Below are positions 1-8,623 of a stretch of 25,919 bases of DNA, one piece after another. The stretch covers positions 65,001 through 90,919 of the forward strand of contig RPFO01000817.1 in the NCBI GenBank assembly GCA_009746045.1. The letters are read 5' to 3'. A program made the position numbers and the translations under genes. How positions within the stretch are numbered: the first letter of the stretch is position 1; the number at the start of each line of letters is the position of its first letter. Below the pieces are notes generated by a model that ran no database searches, was not told the DNA's origin, and was given only the letters and a program-made list of their open reading frames with translations. Source of the stretch: Mesostigma viride (taxonomy: Eukaryota; Streptophyta; Mesostigmatophyceae; Mesostigmatales; Mesostigmataceae).

Positions 1-2
1 GG

Positions 3-470
3 ACAGCTCGCTTACGCCAATTGGGAAAGGAAATGGATGACTTGTACGATAATTATGAACTATGGGGGTTAAGGAGCATTTTCTGGTTCTGCGATACTCC
101 TTATGACCCGGATGAGGACATTTTTTTTCCTCCGGGGAGGAGAGCGCGTAGGGAGGCAGAATGGGTGAAGCTTTTGGAGGGGCTGCCTCTGGAGGGGGGA
201 GGAATGGCATGTGCAGTTCTGATCATGGGATTTGATGAGAACGCAGACATGAAGGCCTTATTAGAGAGGAGGTGTAGGGAGGAGGATATGGCAAGCGTTT
301 TGGTGGAGTTAGCTATGCAGGTCCTCAGCGGAACAATCTTCACACCGGATTATCTCAAGTTTTTTGGGGGGAAGAAGGCACGCTTGCTGTATTTGGCCGA
401 GAGTAGTATGTACAAGTGGAAAGGGGACATGATGTTGTGTTTGGATGAGGATTCTGAAGAGGTTGAATGA
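3..470 (+). CDS. C-terminal part of an F-box-type paralogue (5' end outside window)
   Basis: The reading frame is open from the window edge to a TGA at 468-470, so the start lies upstream; the first in-frame ATG is at 33 but is probably internal. The product aligns by eye with the C-terminal half of the F-box gene at 3178-4143. Both have a KEM..L motif followed by [IL]WGL[KR]S, then LE[SG]LPL, then a conserved LLE.R...E helix followed by a hydrophobic V/I-E-[LI]-[AV].Q helix. The F-box itself would lie before position 1. This half has no domain I recognise. The family is probably a lineage-specific set of F-box proteins that recruit substrates to SCF-type ubiquitin ligases; that role is inferred from the paralogue. 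An AATAAA-like stretch follows the stop within about 20 bp. Confidence 0.6.
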   Translation, partial: TARLRQLGKEMDDLYDNYELWGLRSIFWFCDTPYDPDEDIFFPPGRRARREAEWVKLLEGLPLEGGGMACAVLIMGFDENADMKALLERRCREEDMASVLVELAMQVLSGTIFTPDYLKFFGGKKARLLYLAESSMYKWKGDMMLCLDEDSEEVE

Positions 471-654
471 TGAAACATAAATTTCATTAATAAATTTTGA
501 ATTCTAATATTGAATGAAATTCGCCAATTTTTGCTGATGGGTAAGGCTGATAATTTAAAGGCAAATAAAAGAGGGTTTGATAATTTAATTATCTCTAATT
601 CTGTCAACTGTCACATATATATAAATTTGACATGAATTCGGCATTTTTTGGATT

Positions 655-1135
655 CCAACGGCCGTTGGACCTCAAAAAACATTTCTAGTGTGGTTAAAAA
701 GTTGTGGGTATTTTGTTAAATGGAGTGACCAATGGTTGTGATTTATTTGATGCCAACGGCCGTTGGACCTTGACAAACATTGCTAGTGTAGCGCAACAGT
801 GGTGGATAATTTGTTTAATGGAGGGGCCGTCGCATCTGCTTGTGATTTTTTTAGGCTGAACAGTCACCGAAAATGTCGACATTATTTCTCCACACCCACA
901 AAAAACTCGTTCCGGAACTGTTCGAAGCGAATAGCACTGACAGGGTTCGAACCCAGGTCCACATTGATGTTGGGGAGTGAGGTGGGCCAGCCATCATGTT
1001 CCGCACACAAATCTGGCTCGACTCCGATCCCTGGCAGTGCTCTTCGCTTCGATCAGGTCCGGAACGAGTTTTTTGTGGGGTTGGAGCAATAAATACTCTT
1101 TTACCGGGAAGAGGCGTAATGCCAACGGGCGTTGG
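655..1135. repeat. Three single copies of the 14-bp palindrome CCAACGGCCGTTGG
   Basis: Perfect copies lie at 655-668 and 753-766, each followed by ACCT, and a one-mismatch copy at 1122-1135. The first two sit in similar surroundings (ACAAACATT.CTAGTGT versus AAAAAACATTTCTAGTGT), which suggests duplication of a block of about 100 bp. The whole stretch 471-1260 shows no convincing gene; besides these copies it holds only the foldback element at 887-1091. Confidence 0.85.
887..1091. repeat. Foldback / MITE-like inverted repeat of about 205 bp
   Basis: The left arm, about 887-952, reads CCACAAAAAACTCGTTCCGG and continues through TCGAAGCGAA.AGCACTG.CAGGG. The right arm, about 1025-1091, is its reverse complement with only a few mismatches. 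The arms are about 65 bp and enclose about 70 bp of unrelated sequence. No coding capacity or clear target-site duplication is visible. It could be a miniature inverted-repeat transposable element or another palindromic insertion. Confidence 0.7.
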
Positions 1136-1320
1136 ACCTGAAAAATTGTGTGGTTAAATCAAGTGACAGAATATGAATGTGATTTATTTTACATTTAAAA
1201 ACATATGTTATTTGGGAGGACAAGAAAGTTGGTTTTTGAGGTGTGTGTATCTTACGGTTTTGCGATGGAGGAAACCTCTAACAATCCTGATGCTCTCGTG
1301 ATCGTGTTTTGTTTATGTGA

Positions 1321-1388
1321 TATCTGTCAAGGCAGCAAGGAGAGGAGTCGCCCGTTGCTGAGAAGCTGAGGACAACTGTACTGGAAAG
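1321..1388 (+). CDS. Possible upstream coding exon of the F-box gene
   Basis: A short open frame ends at 1388 immediately before GTATGTGG, a good 5' splice site. If it is joined to 3178 the codon split (AG|G) keeps frame with the ATG of the F-box exon at 3182. The open stretch starts after a TGA at 1318-1320, so either another 3' splice site lies near 1329-1335 or this is 5' untranslated sequence. The peptide (about 22 residues, rich in E, K and R) has no motif. An ATG at 1265 opens another frame that stops before the splice site. The coding status is uncertain; the splice site is better supported. Confidence 0.35.
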
Positions 1389-3177
1389 GTATGTGGACAA
1401 GGACAACTGTGGGTGTGGGGGGAACAGCTTGGTGGACACTATTTCTGACTGGTCCGTAAGGCCTCTACCCGAAGGGGGTTGTGAGCCAACGGCCGTTGGA
1501 ATTGGAAAAACATTATCATATGCTTTTTATTCGTTTGATAGGGTGGCAAGCAGCCAGGATGTGTCTTTCATGCAGCTTAGTGGTGGCTATTACCATTTTT
1601 CTTCCAAGAAAGGCCTCCAAAAAATCTAGCTGAGCATAAACATGGGTTTGACTGGTTCGTAAGGCATCCACCCTTCCCAGAGGGGGGTTGTGAGCCAACG
1701 GCCGCTAGACTTGAAAAACATTATCATGTGCATTTCATTCCTTTGAGTGGGTTGGCAATCAGCCAGGATGTATCTTTCATTCAGCTTAGTGGTGGCTATT
1801 ACCATTTTTCTCCATGAAAGGCCTCCAAAAAATCTAGCTGAGCATAAAGATGGGCTTGACTGGTTCGTAAGGCATCCACCCTTCCCACAGGGGGGTTGTG
1901 AGCCAACGGCCGTTGGAATTGGAAAAACATTATCATGTGCATTTGATTCTTTTCATTTGGTGGCAGTAAGGCAGGATGCGTCTTTCATGCAGCTTAGTGA
2001 AGGTTATTACCATGTGCCTTCCAAGAAAGGCCTCCAAAAATCTAGCTGAGCATAAAGATGTGGTTGAATGGTTCGTAAGGCATCCACCCTTCCCACAGGG
2101 GGGTTGTGAGCCAACGGCCGTTGGAATTGGAAAAACATTATCATGTGCATTTCATTCGTTTCATTGGGTGGCAATAAGGCAGGATGCGTCTTTCATGCAG
2201 CTTAGTGATGGTTATTACCATGTGCCTTCCTAGAAAGGCCTCCAAAAATCTAGCTGAGCATAAAGATGTGGTTGAATGGTTCGTAAGGCATCCACCCTTC
2301 CCACAGGGGGGTTGTGAGCCAACGGCCGTTAGACTTGAAAAACATTACCATGTGCATTTCATTCGTTTCATTGGGTGGCAGTAAGGCAGGATGTGTCTTT
2401 TATGCAGCTTAGTGGTGGCTATTTACCATTTTTCTCCTAGAAAGGCCTCCAAAAAATCGAGCTGAGCATAAAGATGGGGCTTCACTGGTTCGTAAGGCAT
2501 CCACCCTTCCCACAGGGGGGTTGTGAGCGAACGGCCGTTGGAATTGGAAAAACATTATCATGTGCATTTCATTCCTTTCATTTGGTGGCAGTAAGGCAGG
2601 ATCTGTCTTTCATGCAGCTTAGTGATGGTTATTACCATGTGCCTTCCAAGAAAGGCCTCCAAAAATCTAGCTGACCATAAAGATGTGGTTGAATGGTTCG
2701 TAAGGCATCCACCCTTCCCACAGGGGGGTTGTGAGCCAACGGCCGTTGGAATTGGAAAAACATTATCATGTGCATTTCTTTCTTTTCATTTGGTGGCAGT
2801 AAGGCAGGATGCGTCTTTCATGCAGCTTAGTGAAGGTTATTACCATGTGCCTTCCTAGAAAGGCCTCCAAAAAAACTAGCTGAGCATAAAGATGGGGCTT
2901 GACTGGTTCGTAAGGCATCCACCCTTCCCACAGGGGGGTTGTGAGCCAACGGCCGTTGGAATTGGAAAAAAATTACCATGTGCATTTTATTCTTTTCATG
3001 TGGCAGTAAGGCAGGATGTGTCTTTCAAGCAGCTTAGTGGTGGTTATAACAATTTTTCTGCCCATTAAGGGCCAGAAAAAGATGAAGATGTGTTAAAAAA
3101 AATGTGTATCCTGTGGCACGAATAATTCGTAGTGAATAGGATGCCTCAAAATACTGTTTTGCCTGGTGTGTATGCAG
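1389..3177 (+). other. Inferred 1.8-kb intron filled by a 208-bp tandem repeat
   Basis: The 5' end is GTATGTGG after AAAG, and the 3' end is TGTGTATGCAG before GCGAATGGG. Joining 1388 to 3178 keeps an open frame (phase 2) into the F-box coding sequence. Nearly the whole interval is the tandem array described separately. The assignment rests on the splice-site fit only; an independent 5' UTR start near 3100 is the alternative. Confidence 0.5.
1440..3060. repeat. Satellite-like array, eight copies of a ~208-bp unit, each with one palindrome
   Basis: Copies of the palindrome or its near variants start at 1486, 1695, 1903, 2111, 2319, 2528, 2736 and 2946, a spacing of 208-210 bp. Each unit also repeats GGTTCGTAAGGCATCCACCC, a GGGGGGTTGTGAG block before the palindrome, CATTATCATGTGCATTT, a TTTCATGCAGCTTAGTG block and AAGGCCTCCAAAAA. 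The two outer copies are the most divergent. Because 208 is not a multiple of three and each unit contains stops, the recurrent short open frames are not genes. Confidence 0.93.
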
Positions 3178-4143
3178 GCGAATGGGAGTAGGGAAGAGCA
3201 AACAGAAGAGGCAGACGGAGGACAAGGGCGCCTCCTGCGAGGTTGGAGCTAACAAGAGGACGGAGATGGTGGCTGTGCTTCACCTGATGGATATGCCGCT
3301 GGAGGTGGTAACGCATGTTGCCAGTTTCCTAGGCTTGATTGATCAGGCACGTTTTGAGTGCGTGAGTCGGAAGGCGCAAGCTGCGGTTGCTGGGCTTGGC
3401 TGTCGATGGCGGGTATTTTGTGTTTCGGTGGCGGACAGAAGAGTGCCACGAGTGCCATTTACGCCGTATTTGTGGTCTACTAGACCATTTCACGCGTATC
3501 TAGGGAAGGAGCAGCTGGCGGAAAGGGGGGGGCGTTCCGAAGGGTCTGTCTGGAGACGTTTGACAGAATGACTGCAGTTCGGGGTTACTGGGAGGATTGG
3601 TCCCGTGACTTTCGAGACGAGAGGTGTATGTGGGGAGAAATGGATTTTGACGTAAGCGAGCTCGAGAGAGACGAGGACTTAAAACAGCAAGTTGAGGAGA
3701 GGGAAAAGGTGGCTAAGGAGATGGAGATGCTGGCTGCTAATGAGTATATATGGGGATTGAAGAGCATGCTCTACTTTTCGAACGAACGTACCAATCGCGG
3801 TTTTCGTGATTGGCTGACGCCGTCGTACTTGGAGAGTCTTCCTCTGGATGCCGCCGAATTTGGACTGGCGCTGTGGCTGTTGGACAGAGGGGAGACGTCT
3901 ACTGATGTGACGTCTGAGGCTTTAAGGCTTCTGGAGGACAGGAATAGAGGGGTTGAGAACATCGTGGCCGAAATTGTCATACAAAAATTTACACAGAAAG
4001 CTAAAGCTAGTGGGGAATGGGACGAATGGGAAGATGGATCCGAAATCCTTCGCTTTTGCGGGGATGAGAATGAGGTGGAACTTGATTTCTATATCAGGGA
4101 TTTGGCAAGGGTGGGGAGTTGGGCCGATTTTGCCCAGAATTGA
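3178..4143 (+). CDS. F-box protein (one G-run frame break)
   Basis: The ATG is at 3182; the preceding GCGA would belong to the same exon after the splice acceptor at 3177. Residues of about 37-75 form an F-box (MDMPLEVVTHVASFLG, then ARFECVSRKAQAA and W+VF), the Skp1-binding motif of SCF ubiquitin ligases. The frame breaks at a G8 run (3525-3532); one extra G joins it to the downstream frame (FRRVCLETFDRM, then the frame with ATG 3568), giving 320 residues with stop at 4141-4143. The central region is charged (E/K-rich, probably coiled coil, about residues 150-190). The C-terminal half matches the partial paralogue at 3-470. F-box function is well supported; the substrate is unknown. Confidence 0.75.
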
Positions 4144-4285
4144 CGAGAAGCCTCTTTTCTTGTCCGATTGGAGGGATACCTAGTTCGATTAGGAGTTTTG
4201 TGGATGATGTATCAATAATTTTAATCTTCAATTTTGCTATATGAGGCCGTCATCAATCGTTGACTTTGGGTGTGATTTTCTTGCG

Positions 4286-4299
4286 CCAACGGCCGTTGG
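4286..4299. promoter_or_regulatory. Palindrome CCAACGGCCGTTGG upstream of the MYND gene
   Basis: This is a perfect copy in the context GGGTGTGATTTTCTTGCG, the same left flank as the 45-bp array units. It lies 78 bp before the ATG at 4378. A regulatory role is inferred only from its recurrent position before genes. The rest of the gap 4144-4377 holds nothing else that I recognise. Confidence 0.45.
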
Positions 4300-4377
4300 G
4301 ATGGAGAAATGTCAAAAGGGGGGTTGAGTAAAATATAACTTACGTATTACGCACGTGCCAATTGGCGCAGGGGAGGG

Positions 4378-5247
4378 ATGGCGGAGACGGGCGAGCTGGA
4401 ATCTTCGACCCGCGCTGCGATTGCCTGCGTGGCAGCAAACGTACTTAACCGGGCTCGCGAGATCCACGGATGGGTACGGCAGCACGAGAAGCGCCTGGGT
4501 CGCCAGTTTGCGGTTTTGGTCGTGTATGACTCGTTCGCCTCAGTAGGACGACAGATTAATCTCCAGTTGCTGGACATGTACTTCGCCTTGGCTGGCGGAT
4601 TCTACAAGCCCACGCCGGCGGATCGGGTTCCACTCAATCGAGACGTCGAGTTTCGACTTCTGGTGTCGTATGTCGGAAAGGTTGGGTGGGACCAGTGGGA
4701 GAAAGACCAGTGGGGGAAATTTCCAGACGCGAGTGAGGCGCAGCCGAGATTGACCGTATCGGCGAGAGTAGAGGGGGGGGGTTTGAAGGTTTCCATTTTA
4801 CATTCGGGAATTCCGAGTCCGTGAAATTGACGTTTTCACGGATGATCGTTCTCCCGGGGGTGGGAGGGCCGATGCTCGGCTCGCTTCCAAAGTGTTGCTC
4901 GAATCAGGCGTGCTCTGTGATGGAGGGTGTCCACCGCAAGTGCGGGGGTTGTCGAGACGTCCGGTATTGTGCTGCCGAATGCCAGCGTGCGGACTGGGAG
5001 GAACACAAGAAGTGGTGTACCAAGTATCGTGAGGCGAGAAAGTCTCTCAGCACTATGCACGGCGACGTTACAGACAGCTGGTCTGGTGTCAATTTGGCCG
5101 GACTTGTAATTCGGATGGGGGGTGAAGTGCATTTTAAGTTCAAAGGTGAAATGTTCAAGGTTTTTTGAGGGGACTAAATCGTACCCAAGGGCGATTTGTG
5201 AGGCGATGTCCGCGCTGGGGGAACAGTACCCCTGTTCGACTGCGTGA
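4378..5247 (+). CDS. MYND-type zinc finger protein (two homopolymer frame breaks)
   Basis: The ATG at 4378 follows GGCGCAGGGGAGGG. The first frame runs to 4824; one extra G in the G9 run 4773-4781 joins it smoothly to the next frame (FEGFHFTFGNSESV). That frame carries a MYND finger: CSNQAC, then KCGGC, then RYCAAECQ, then DWEEHKKWC, matching the C-x2-C / YC-x3-CQ-x3-W-x2-HK-x2-C signature of this protein-interaction domain. The frame then stops at 5166-5168 after a T6 run. One T fewer would extend it to a TGA at 5245-5247 through YPRAICEAMSALGEQY, which resembles the end of the next gene (EKAVGEVMSALGQEY). With both corrections the length is 289 residues. The N-terminal region is unrecognised. 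If the T run is correct the gene ends at 5168. Confidence 0.7.
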
Positions 5248-5267
5248 GGGGAATGGATTCTGCGACT

Positions 5268-5552
5268 GAAGGCATTTTGGGTGTGATTTTCTTGCGCCAA
5301 CGGCCGTTGGAACTTGCAAATTAGCGTTTGATTTTCTTTGCACCCGGAAGTAGGGTGTGGTTTGCCACGTGGCACCATGGATGTAATTAATAAATGCATA
5401 ATAAAACATTTTTCGTGCGCCAACGGCCGTTGGAGACTGAAAACTAGTGTGTGCTTTGTGCGCGTAATAAATCTTAAAACTCTTGTTGTTTTTTCAAGCC
5501 AACGGCCGTTGACGGTGAGAAATGTATATCAAACGGTGTCGGTGGGTTGCAG
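5268..5552 (+). promoter_or_regulatory. Intergenic cassette A: three CCAACGG palindromes plus a G-box palindrome
   Basis: In order: a perfect palindrome at 5297-5310, the 12-bp palindrome TGCCACGTGGCA (a CACGTG G-box) at 5363-5374, TGTAA and AATAAA near 5384-5396 (possible 3' end signals of the upstream gene), a palindrome at 5420-5433, and a variant ending TTGA at 5499-5512. The last is followed by CGGTGAGAAATGTATATC and then GGTTGCAG directly before the ATG at 5553. The same order recurs at 6170-6422. A promoter or 5'-leader role is inferred from position and duplication. Confidence 0.55.
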
Positions 5553-6167
5553 ATGACGTTCTACAGGACGGAGGGGGGCGAGTGGATCAACTTGGAAGAC
5601 AGGCTTCTGGGAGTGGTTAAGAGCGCGCTCAGGCTTCTGCCGGACATTAAGCTGGATTTTAAGCCCAAGGGTGAAAGGTCTCTTTTGAGACCGGATGTCG
5701 CGAAGGCCGCGGCTCTTGTTTTCAATATCGAGGGTCGGGGACTCCCAAAGCCGACCGTAGAGCCATTTGAGGAGGTGCTTGTGAGGTGTGGTGCTATAAG
5801 GCCCTATGATCCATCAATACCCAGCCCAATTTGTTTTCAGTCGATCGATGCTGATGGTAATGAAAGTTGGATACCGATGACGCGGCCATATGATAGGGGA
5901 GAAGGGTTTAAGGGTTTAGGGGAGGTGGGACGGTTCGAATGGGTCATCTTGAAGGACGGCAAGTACTTCAAGCATCACACTGACCTGATCATCGACCGGC
6001 TGTTCGTGTCTGCTGGAGATTGCATGTTCTGGTTGAGGGAATACGTGCATGAGTGGGGACCCGACGGTGTTGACGAGTTTGAGAAAGCGGTTGGTGAGGT
6101 GATGTCCGCGTTGGGGCAGGAGTACAAGTTCGAGCGCGTGACTGACGCGAATCGATTATGCGACTGA
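5553..6167 (+). CDS. Hypothetical protein, 204 aa
   Basis: I chose the ATG at 5553 because it directly follows GGTTGCAG, the same arrangement as in two neighbouring genes; no ATG lies further upstream in this frame without entering the palindrome cassette. The product is acidic overall and ends in ANRLCD. I recognise no domain. Its last 25 residues (FEKAVGEVMSALGQEY) resemble the C-terminus of the upstream MYND protein, so the two may be diverged members of one family in which this one lacks the finger. A WLREYVHEWG helix-like segment lies near residue 160. Duplicated cassettes on both sides suggest the gene arose or moved together with its flanks. Confidence 0.65.
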   Translation: MTFYRTEGGEWINLEDRLLGVVKSALRLLPDIKLDFKPKGERSLLRPDVAKAAALVFNIEGRGLPKPTVEPFEEVLVRCGAIRPYDPSIPSPICFQSIDADGNESWIPMTRPYDRGEGFKGLGEVGRFEWVILKDGKYFKHHTDLIIDRLFVSAGDCMFWLREYVHEWGPDGVDEFEKAVGEVMSALGQEYKFERVTDANRLCD

Positions 6168-6169
6168 AG

Positions 6170-6422
6170 TGTTGGGTGTGATTTTCTTTGCGCCAACGGC
6201 CGTTGGCAGCTGGAAAGTTGGGTGTGATTCGCCACGTGGCACTATGGATGTAATCAATAAATGCATAATGCCAATTTTTTTCGTGCATTTTTCGTGCGCC
6301 AACGGCCGTTGGAGGCTGGAAAATGGTGTGATTTTCGTGGGCGTAGTAAATCATTCTTGTTGTTTCAAGCCAACGGCCGTTGACGGTGAGAAATGTGTAT
6401 CAAACGGTGTTGGTGGTCGCAG
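6170..6422 (+). promoter_or_regulatory. Intergenic cassette B, duplicate of cassette A
   Basis: It has the same order as 5268-5552: a palindrome at 6193-6206, the G-box palindrome GCCACGTGGC at 6231-6240, TGTAA/AATAAA near 6248-6262, a palindrome at 6299-6312 and a TTGA-ending variant at 6370-6383. This is followed by CGGTGAGAAATGTGTATC and GGTCGCAG directly before the ATG at 6423. By eye it is clearly homologous to cassette A apart from small indels, whereas the genes behind the two cassettes are unlike each other. Confidence 0.55.
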
Positions 6423-7205
6423 ATGGCGGTCAAATGCACGGTTGCGTGGTGCCAGGAAGCGAGAGCAGGAGGGGATGACTTGTGCGTGCGTCATGTCAGC
6501 GTGCGAACGGGAATGGCAGGGAGGGTGAAGGATTTGTTTGCAAAAAAGGGGGGATGTATCGCCCGGGATTGCCAGCTTCCATTCGGGACGGATTGCATGC
6601 CTTTTTGTGATGGACACGCCAAGTTGTCAGGGGAGATGCAAGAGGTGATCAAAGGAGGCTTGTTGTTTGTGAATGGCGAGTCCAGTGCTGGTGAAGGACC
6701 TCTTGTCCTGAGTTTTGAGGTGGACGGTGCTGGAAGTCTGGAAAGAATGGCGGTCCGGTCGCGGGAATGGATGTTAAATCACCCTGACTTTGACTCGTAT
6801 GCCTACTGCCAAGGTTTCGGGGACGCCGTTTTTACATGGATGCTGTGCTCGGAGGATGACGTGCATGCGATTGTTTCGCATGACGACTTGGATATCGCAG
6901 GCGCCATGGGCGCAGACCTGTTGTTGTATTTCATGATTGGATGGGGTTGCGGATTTTTGGAAGGTGATTGGTGGGTCCCGCACCTCGCAAGGCTTACTTT
7001 TGCGGTCGGCGAATTGCCTGTACCTGTTGAAGTGTCAAAAACTCGTGTGGAGATGGCTGCCGTTCTGGCATCGGGGGTTAAGCGCCAAGCCCGATTTGCC
7101 ATGACCGTTGTTGCTGATGCTGAGGGGGAGGAAATTGAAAAGGTCGTGGAAAGGGTCGTCCTGGCCTCTGCTTTGGTGGAGAGAGCAAGGAATGCATGCG
7201 ACTAG
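6423..7205 (+). CDS. Small Cys/His zinc-finger-like protein, 260 aa
   Basis: The ATG at 6423 follows CGCAG. The N-terminus has two putative zinc-binding modules: KCTVAWC with LCVRH (C-x4-C...C-x2-H, residues about 5-25) and GCIARDC with FCDGH (about 40-65). The same doubled pattern appears in the gene at 8624 and one such module in the gene at 7816, so these are probably tandem paralogues. C-x4-C...FC-x2-H modules resemble the short Cys/His repeats of WRKY19-like plant proteins, but I do not claim that family. The remaining 190 residues are unrecognised and contain a tryptophan- and aromatic-rich centre and a C-terminal helix ending NACD, like the LCD end of the gene at 5553. Function is unknown; nucleic-acid or protein binding is a guess. 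Confidence 0.65.
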   Translation: MAVKCTVAWCQEARAGGDDLCVRHVSVRTGMAGRVKDLFAKKGGCIARDCQLPFGTDCMPFCDGHAKLSGEMQEVIKGGLLFVNGESSAGEGPLVLSFEVDGAGSLERMAVRSREWMLNHPDFDSYAYCQGFGDAVFTWMLCSEDDVHAIVSHDDLDIAGAMGADLLLYFMIGWGCGFLEGDWWVPHLARLTFAVGELPVPVEVSKTRVEMAAVLASGVKRQARFAMTVVADAEGEEIEKVVERVVLASALVERARNACD

Positions 7206-7218
7206 GTGTTTTTGGTCG

Positions 7219-7232
7219 CCAACGGCCGTTGG
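7219..7232. promoter_or_regulatory. Palindrome CCAACGGCCGTTGG between two small genes
   Basis: This is a perfect copy 14 bp after the stop of the gene at 6423 and 44 bp before the ATG at 7277. Its flank (TTTGGTCG before, GACTTGCAAAATG after) resembles other single copies. Confidence 0.45.
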
Positions 7233-7276
7233 ACTTGCAAAATGTCCTGTGAGCTGAGTCCGTTTCTTAACTTGCC

Positions 7277-7621
7277 ATGGACGTCGGTTGTGCAGGGGCA
7301 GGGTGTAGGATGGAGTGCGGAAAAGAAGGAAAGGAAGGGGGGGAGACTACAAAGGAAAACCTGATAGAGATTGTGGAGGCCGAACTGGAAGACCTGCCCG
7401 ATCTGGTTCTCGAAGAGGACGGGCAATTGCACGCTGAACGTCTTGATGGCGTGGGCATGATGATGTCGGAGGTTGATGGGTATGGTGGAATTGCTAAAGG
7501 TGTATTGCGTAAATTGAGGCGTGAGGAGGATGTGGGGACTCCGGCTCATGTTTTGGTCAGTTTTATGAACGACAATTGGGGTCGAATGCAACCCACTAAA
7601 GATGGGGAGGATGTTGACTAG
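7277..7621 (+). CDS. Hypothetical short acidic protein, 114 aa, possible truncated zinc-finger paralogue
   Basis: ATG at 7277, TAG at 7619-7621. The N-terminus has VGCAGAGCRMEC, which could be the first half of the zinc module seen in the neighbours, but the paired C-x2-H part is absent. The rest is acidic (EIVEAELEDLPDLVLEE) and probably helical, followed by a basic patch (LRKLRREED) and a C-terminus ending KDGEDVD. It is short beside its neighbours, so it may be a shortened copy. There is no sign of splicing at its start, unlike four neighbouring genes. TGTAA and AATAAA follow within 45 bp of the stop. Confidence 0.5.
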   Translation: MDVGCAGAGCRMECGKEGKEGGETTKENLIEIVEAELEDLPDLVLEEDGQLHAERLDGVGMMMSEVDGYGGIAKGVLRKLRREEDVGTPAHVLVSFMNDNWGRMQPTKDGEDVD

Positions 7622-7713
7622 AATGTGATTTTAGGATGAATGTAAATTTATTTAATAAAGAAGAATCATTTGGAAAAAATCGCCTGATGGTGTCAAGTTT
7701 TGTGCGTCTAAGG

Positions 7714-7762
7714 CCAACGGCCGTTGGGGTGTGTGGAATTTAACAGGGCCAACGGCCGTTGA
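7714..7762. promoter_or_regulatory. Two palindromes upstream of the gene at 7816
   Basis: A perfect copy lies at 7714-7727 and a TTGA-ending variant at 7749-7762. The TTGA form is also the copy nearest the start codon in cassettes A and B, so the gene-proximal variant is recurrent (three of three). The distance from the second copy to the ATG at 7816 is about 54 bp. Confidence 0.45.
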
Positions 7763-7815
7763 CCCTGCTGAATGCGTGCGTTTGCGGGTGGTGTAAAAAA
7801 TATCGATGTGCACAG

Positions 7816-8400
7816 ATGACCTCATTCGATGACCCCATTCGATGCGAACATCCGGATTGTCAATGGGAAGGAGTGCCGACGGAAAGCGAGTGGTTCTGTC
7901 CCAAGCATTCTGACGTATGGGGGGCGTTGTTTGCCGAAATCGAGAGCGGGCTGATGACGATTGACCGTCACATCGTGACGAAAAAGTGGAAGCCTTGGCC
8001 CAACAACATGGTTTTGGTCTTGTACTATGTTGACAAGAAGCCTCGATTCATGCTGCGTGATGCAGAGTGGGTGATAGAGGAGGTGGGACAGATGCGACCT
8101 GGAGAGGGGATAGGCGGTAAGGACAAGCCGCCAAGGCATGTGTGGGCTTACATGGGAGACCATCCCGACTGTCCAACGGCCAAAGTGTGGCATGATATGG
8201 GAAGGGACCTGGCCACGGAGTCCGCGTATGAGTGCGCGCGACTCGTGACAGCGCTCTTGAAGGGGGAGGTGAAAGACCTGATGCGCAAGGGGGGGTTGGT
8301 AGAGCAGATTAGACAGCAGATTAGACGTGTGTGTGATTTTGATGAGGAGATTGATGAGAAGCCGGCAAAGAGGGGCAGGATGGACAGAATTGCTCAGTAA
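7816..8400 (+). CDS. Small Cys/His zinc-finger-like protein, 194 aa
   Basis: I chose the ATG at 7816 because it directly follows TGCACAG, matching the CAG-ATG arrangement of three other genes. The frame is open further upstream to a TTG inside the palindrome and could include an extra CVCGWC motif. A module RCEHPDC...WFCPKH (C-x4-C...C-x2-H, residues about 9-35) matches those of the genes at 6423 and 8624. After it come an aromatic region (KWKPWP), a conserved-looking segment with TESAYECARLVTALL comparable to the ARECAYTLMMNN segment of the gene at 8624, and a basic C-terminus with KRGRMDR, possibly a nuclear localisation signal. I do not recognise the family beyond this. Confidence 0.65.
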   Translation: MTSFDDPIRCEHPDCQWEGVPTESEWFCPKHSDVWGALFAEIESGLMTIDRHIVTKKWKPWPNNMVLVLYYVDKKPRFMLRDAEWVIEEVGQMRPGEGIGGKDKPPRHVWAYMGDHPDCPTAKVWHDMGRDLATESAYECARLVTALLKGEVKDLMRKGGLVEQIRQQIRRVCDFDEEIDEKPAKRGRMDRIAQ

Positions 8401-8623
8401 GAAAGAGAGGGAGAAAATATGATTTGATTAATCTGATGCGTGTAATTGAAACTAATTTATTTTGTCTCATAAAACTTCTTTGAACGGACCTTTGAACCAA
8501 CAATTATTGCACAACAAGACTAGATTGAGAATTGTGTGAGAAAGACGCCAGAGGGGGTTCTGACGGTCCTTATTGCCCCTGTTATACAATGGCTGCTGTA
8601 TGGGACTCATGGCAATTGCGCAG

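Noticed and set aside
940-956. tRNA gene suggested by GGTTCGAACCC
   Set aside because: No acceptor, D-arm or anticodon stem can be built around it; the sequence is one arm of the foldback element.
1393-2858. Series of 60-100-codon plus-strand frames with WFVRHPPFPQGGCEPTAV
   Set aside because: They are the 208-bp repeat read in successive frames; each unit has a stop and the unit is not a multiple of three.
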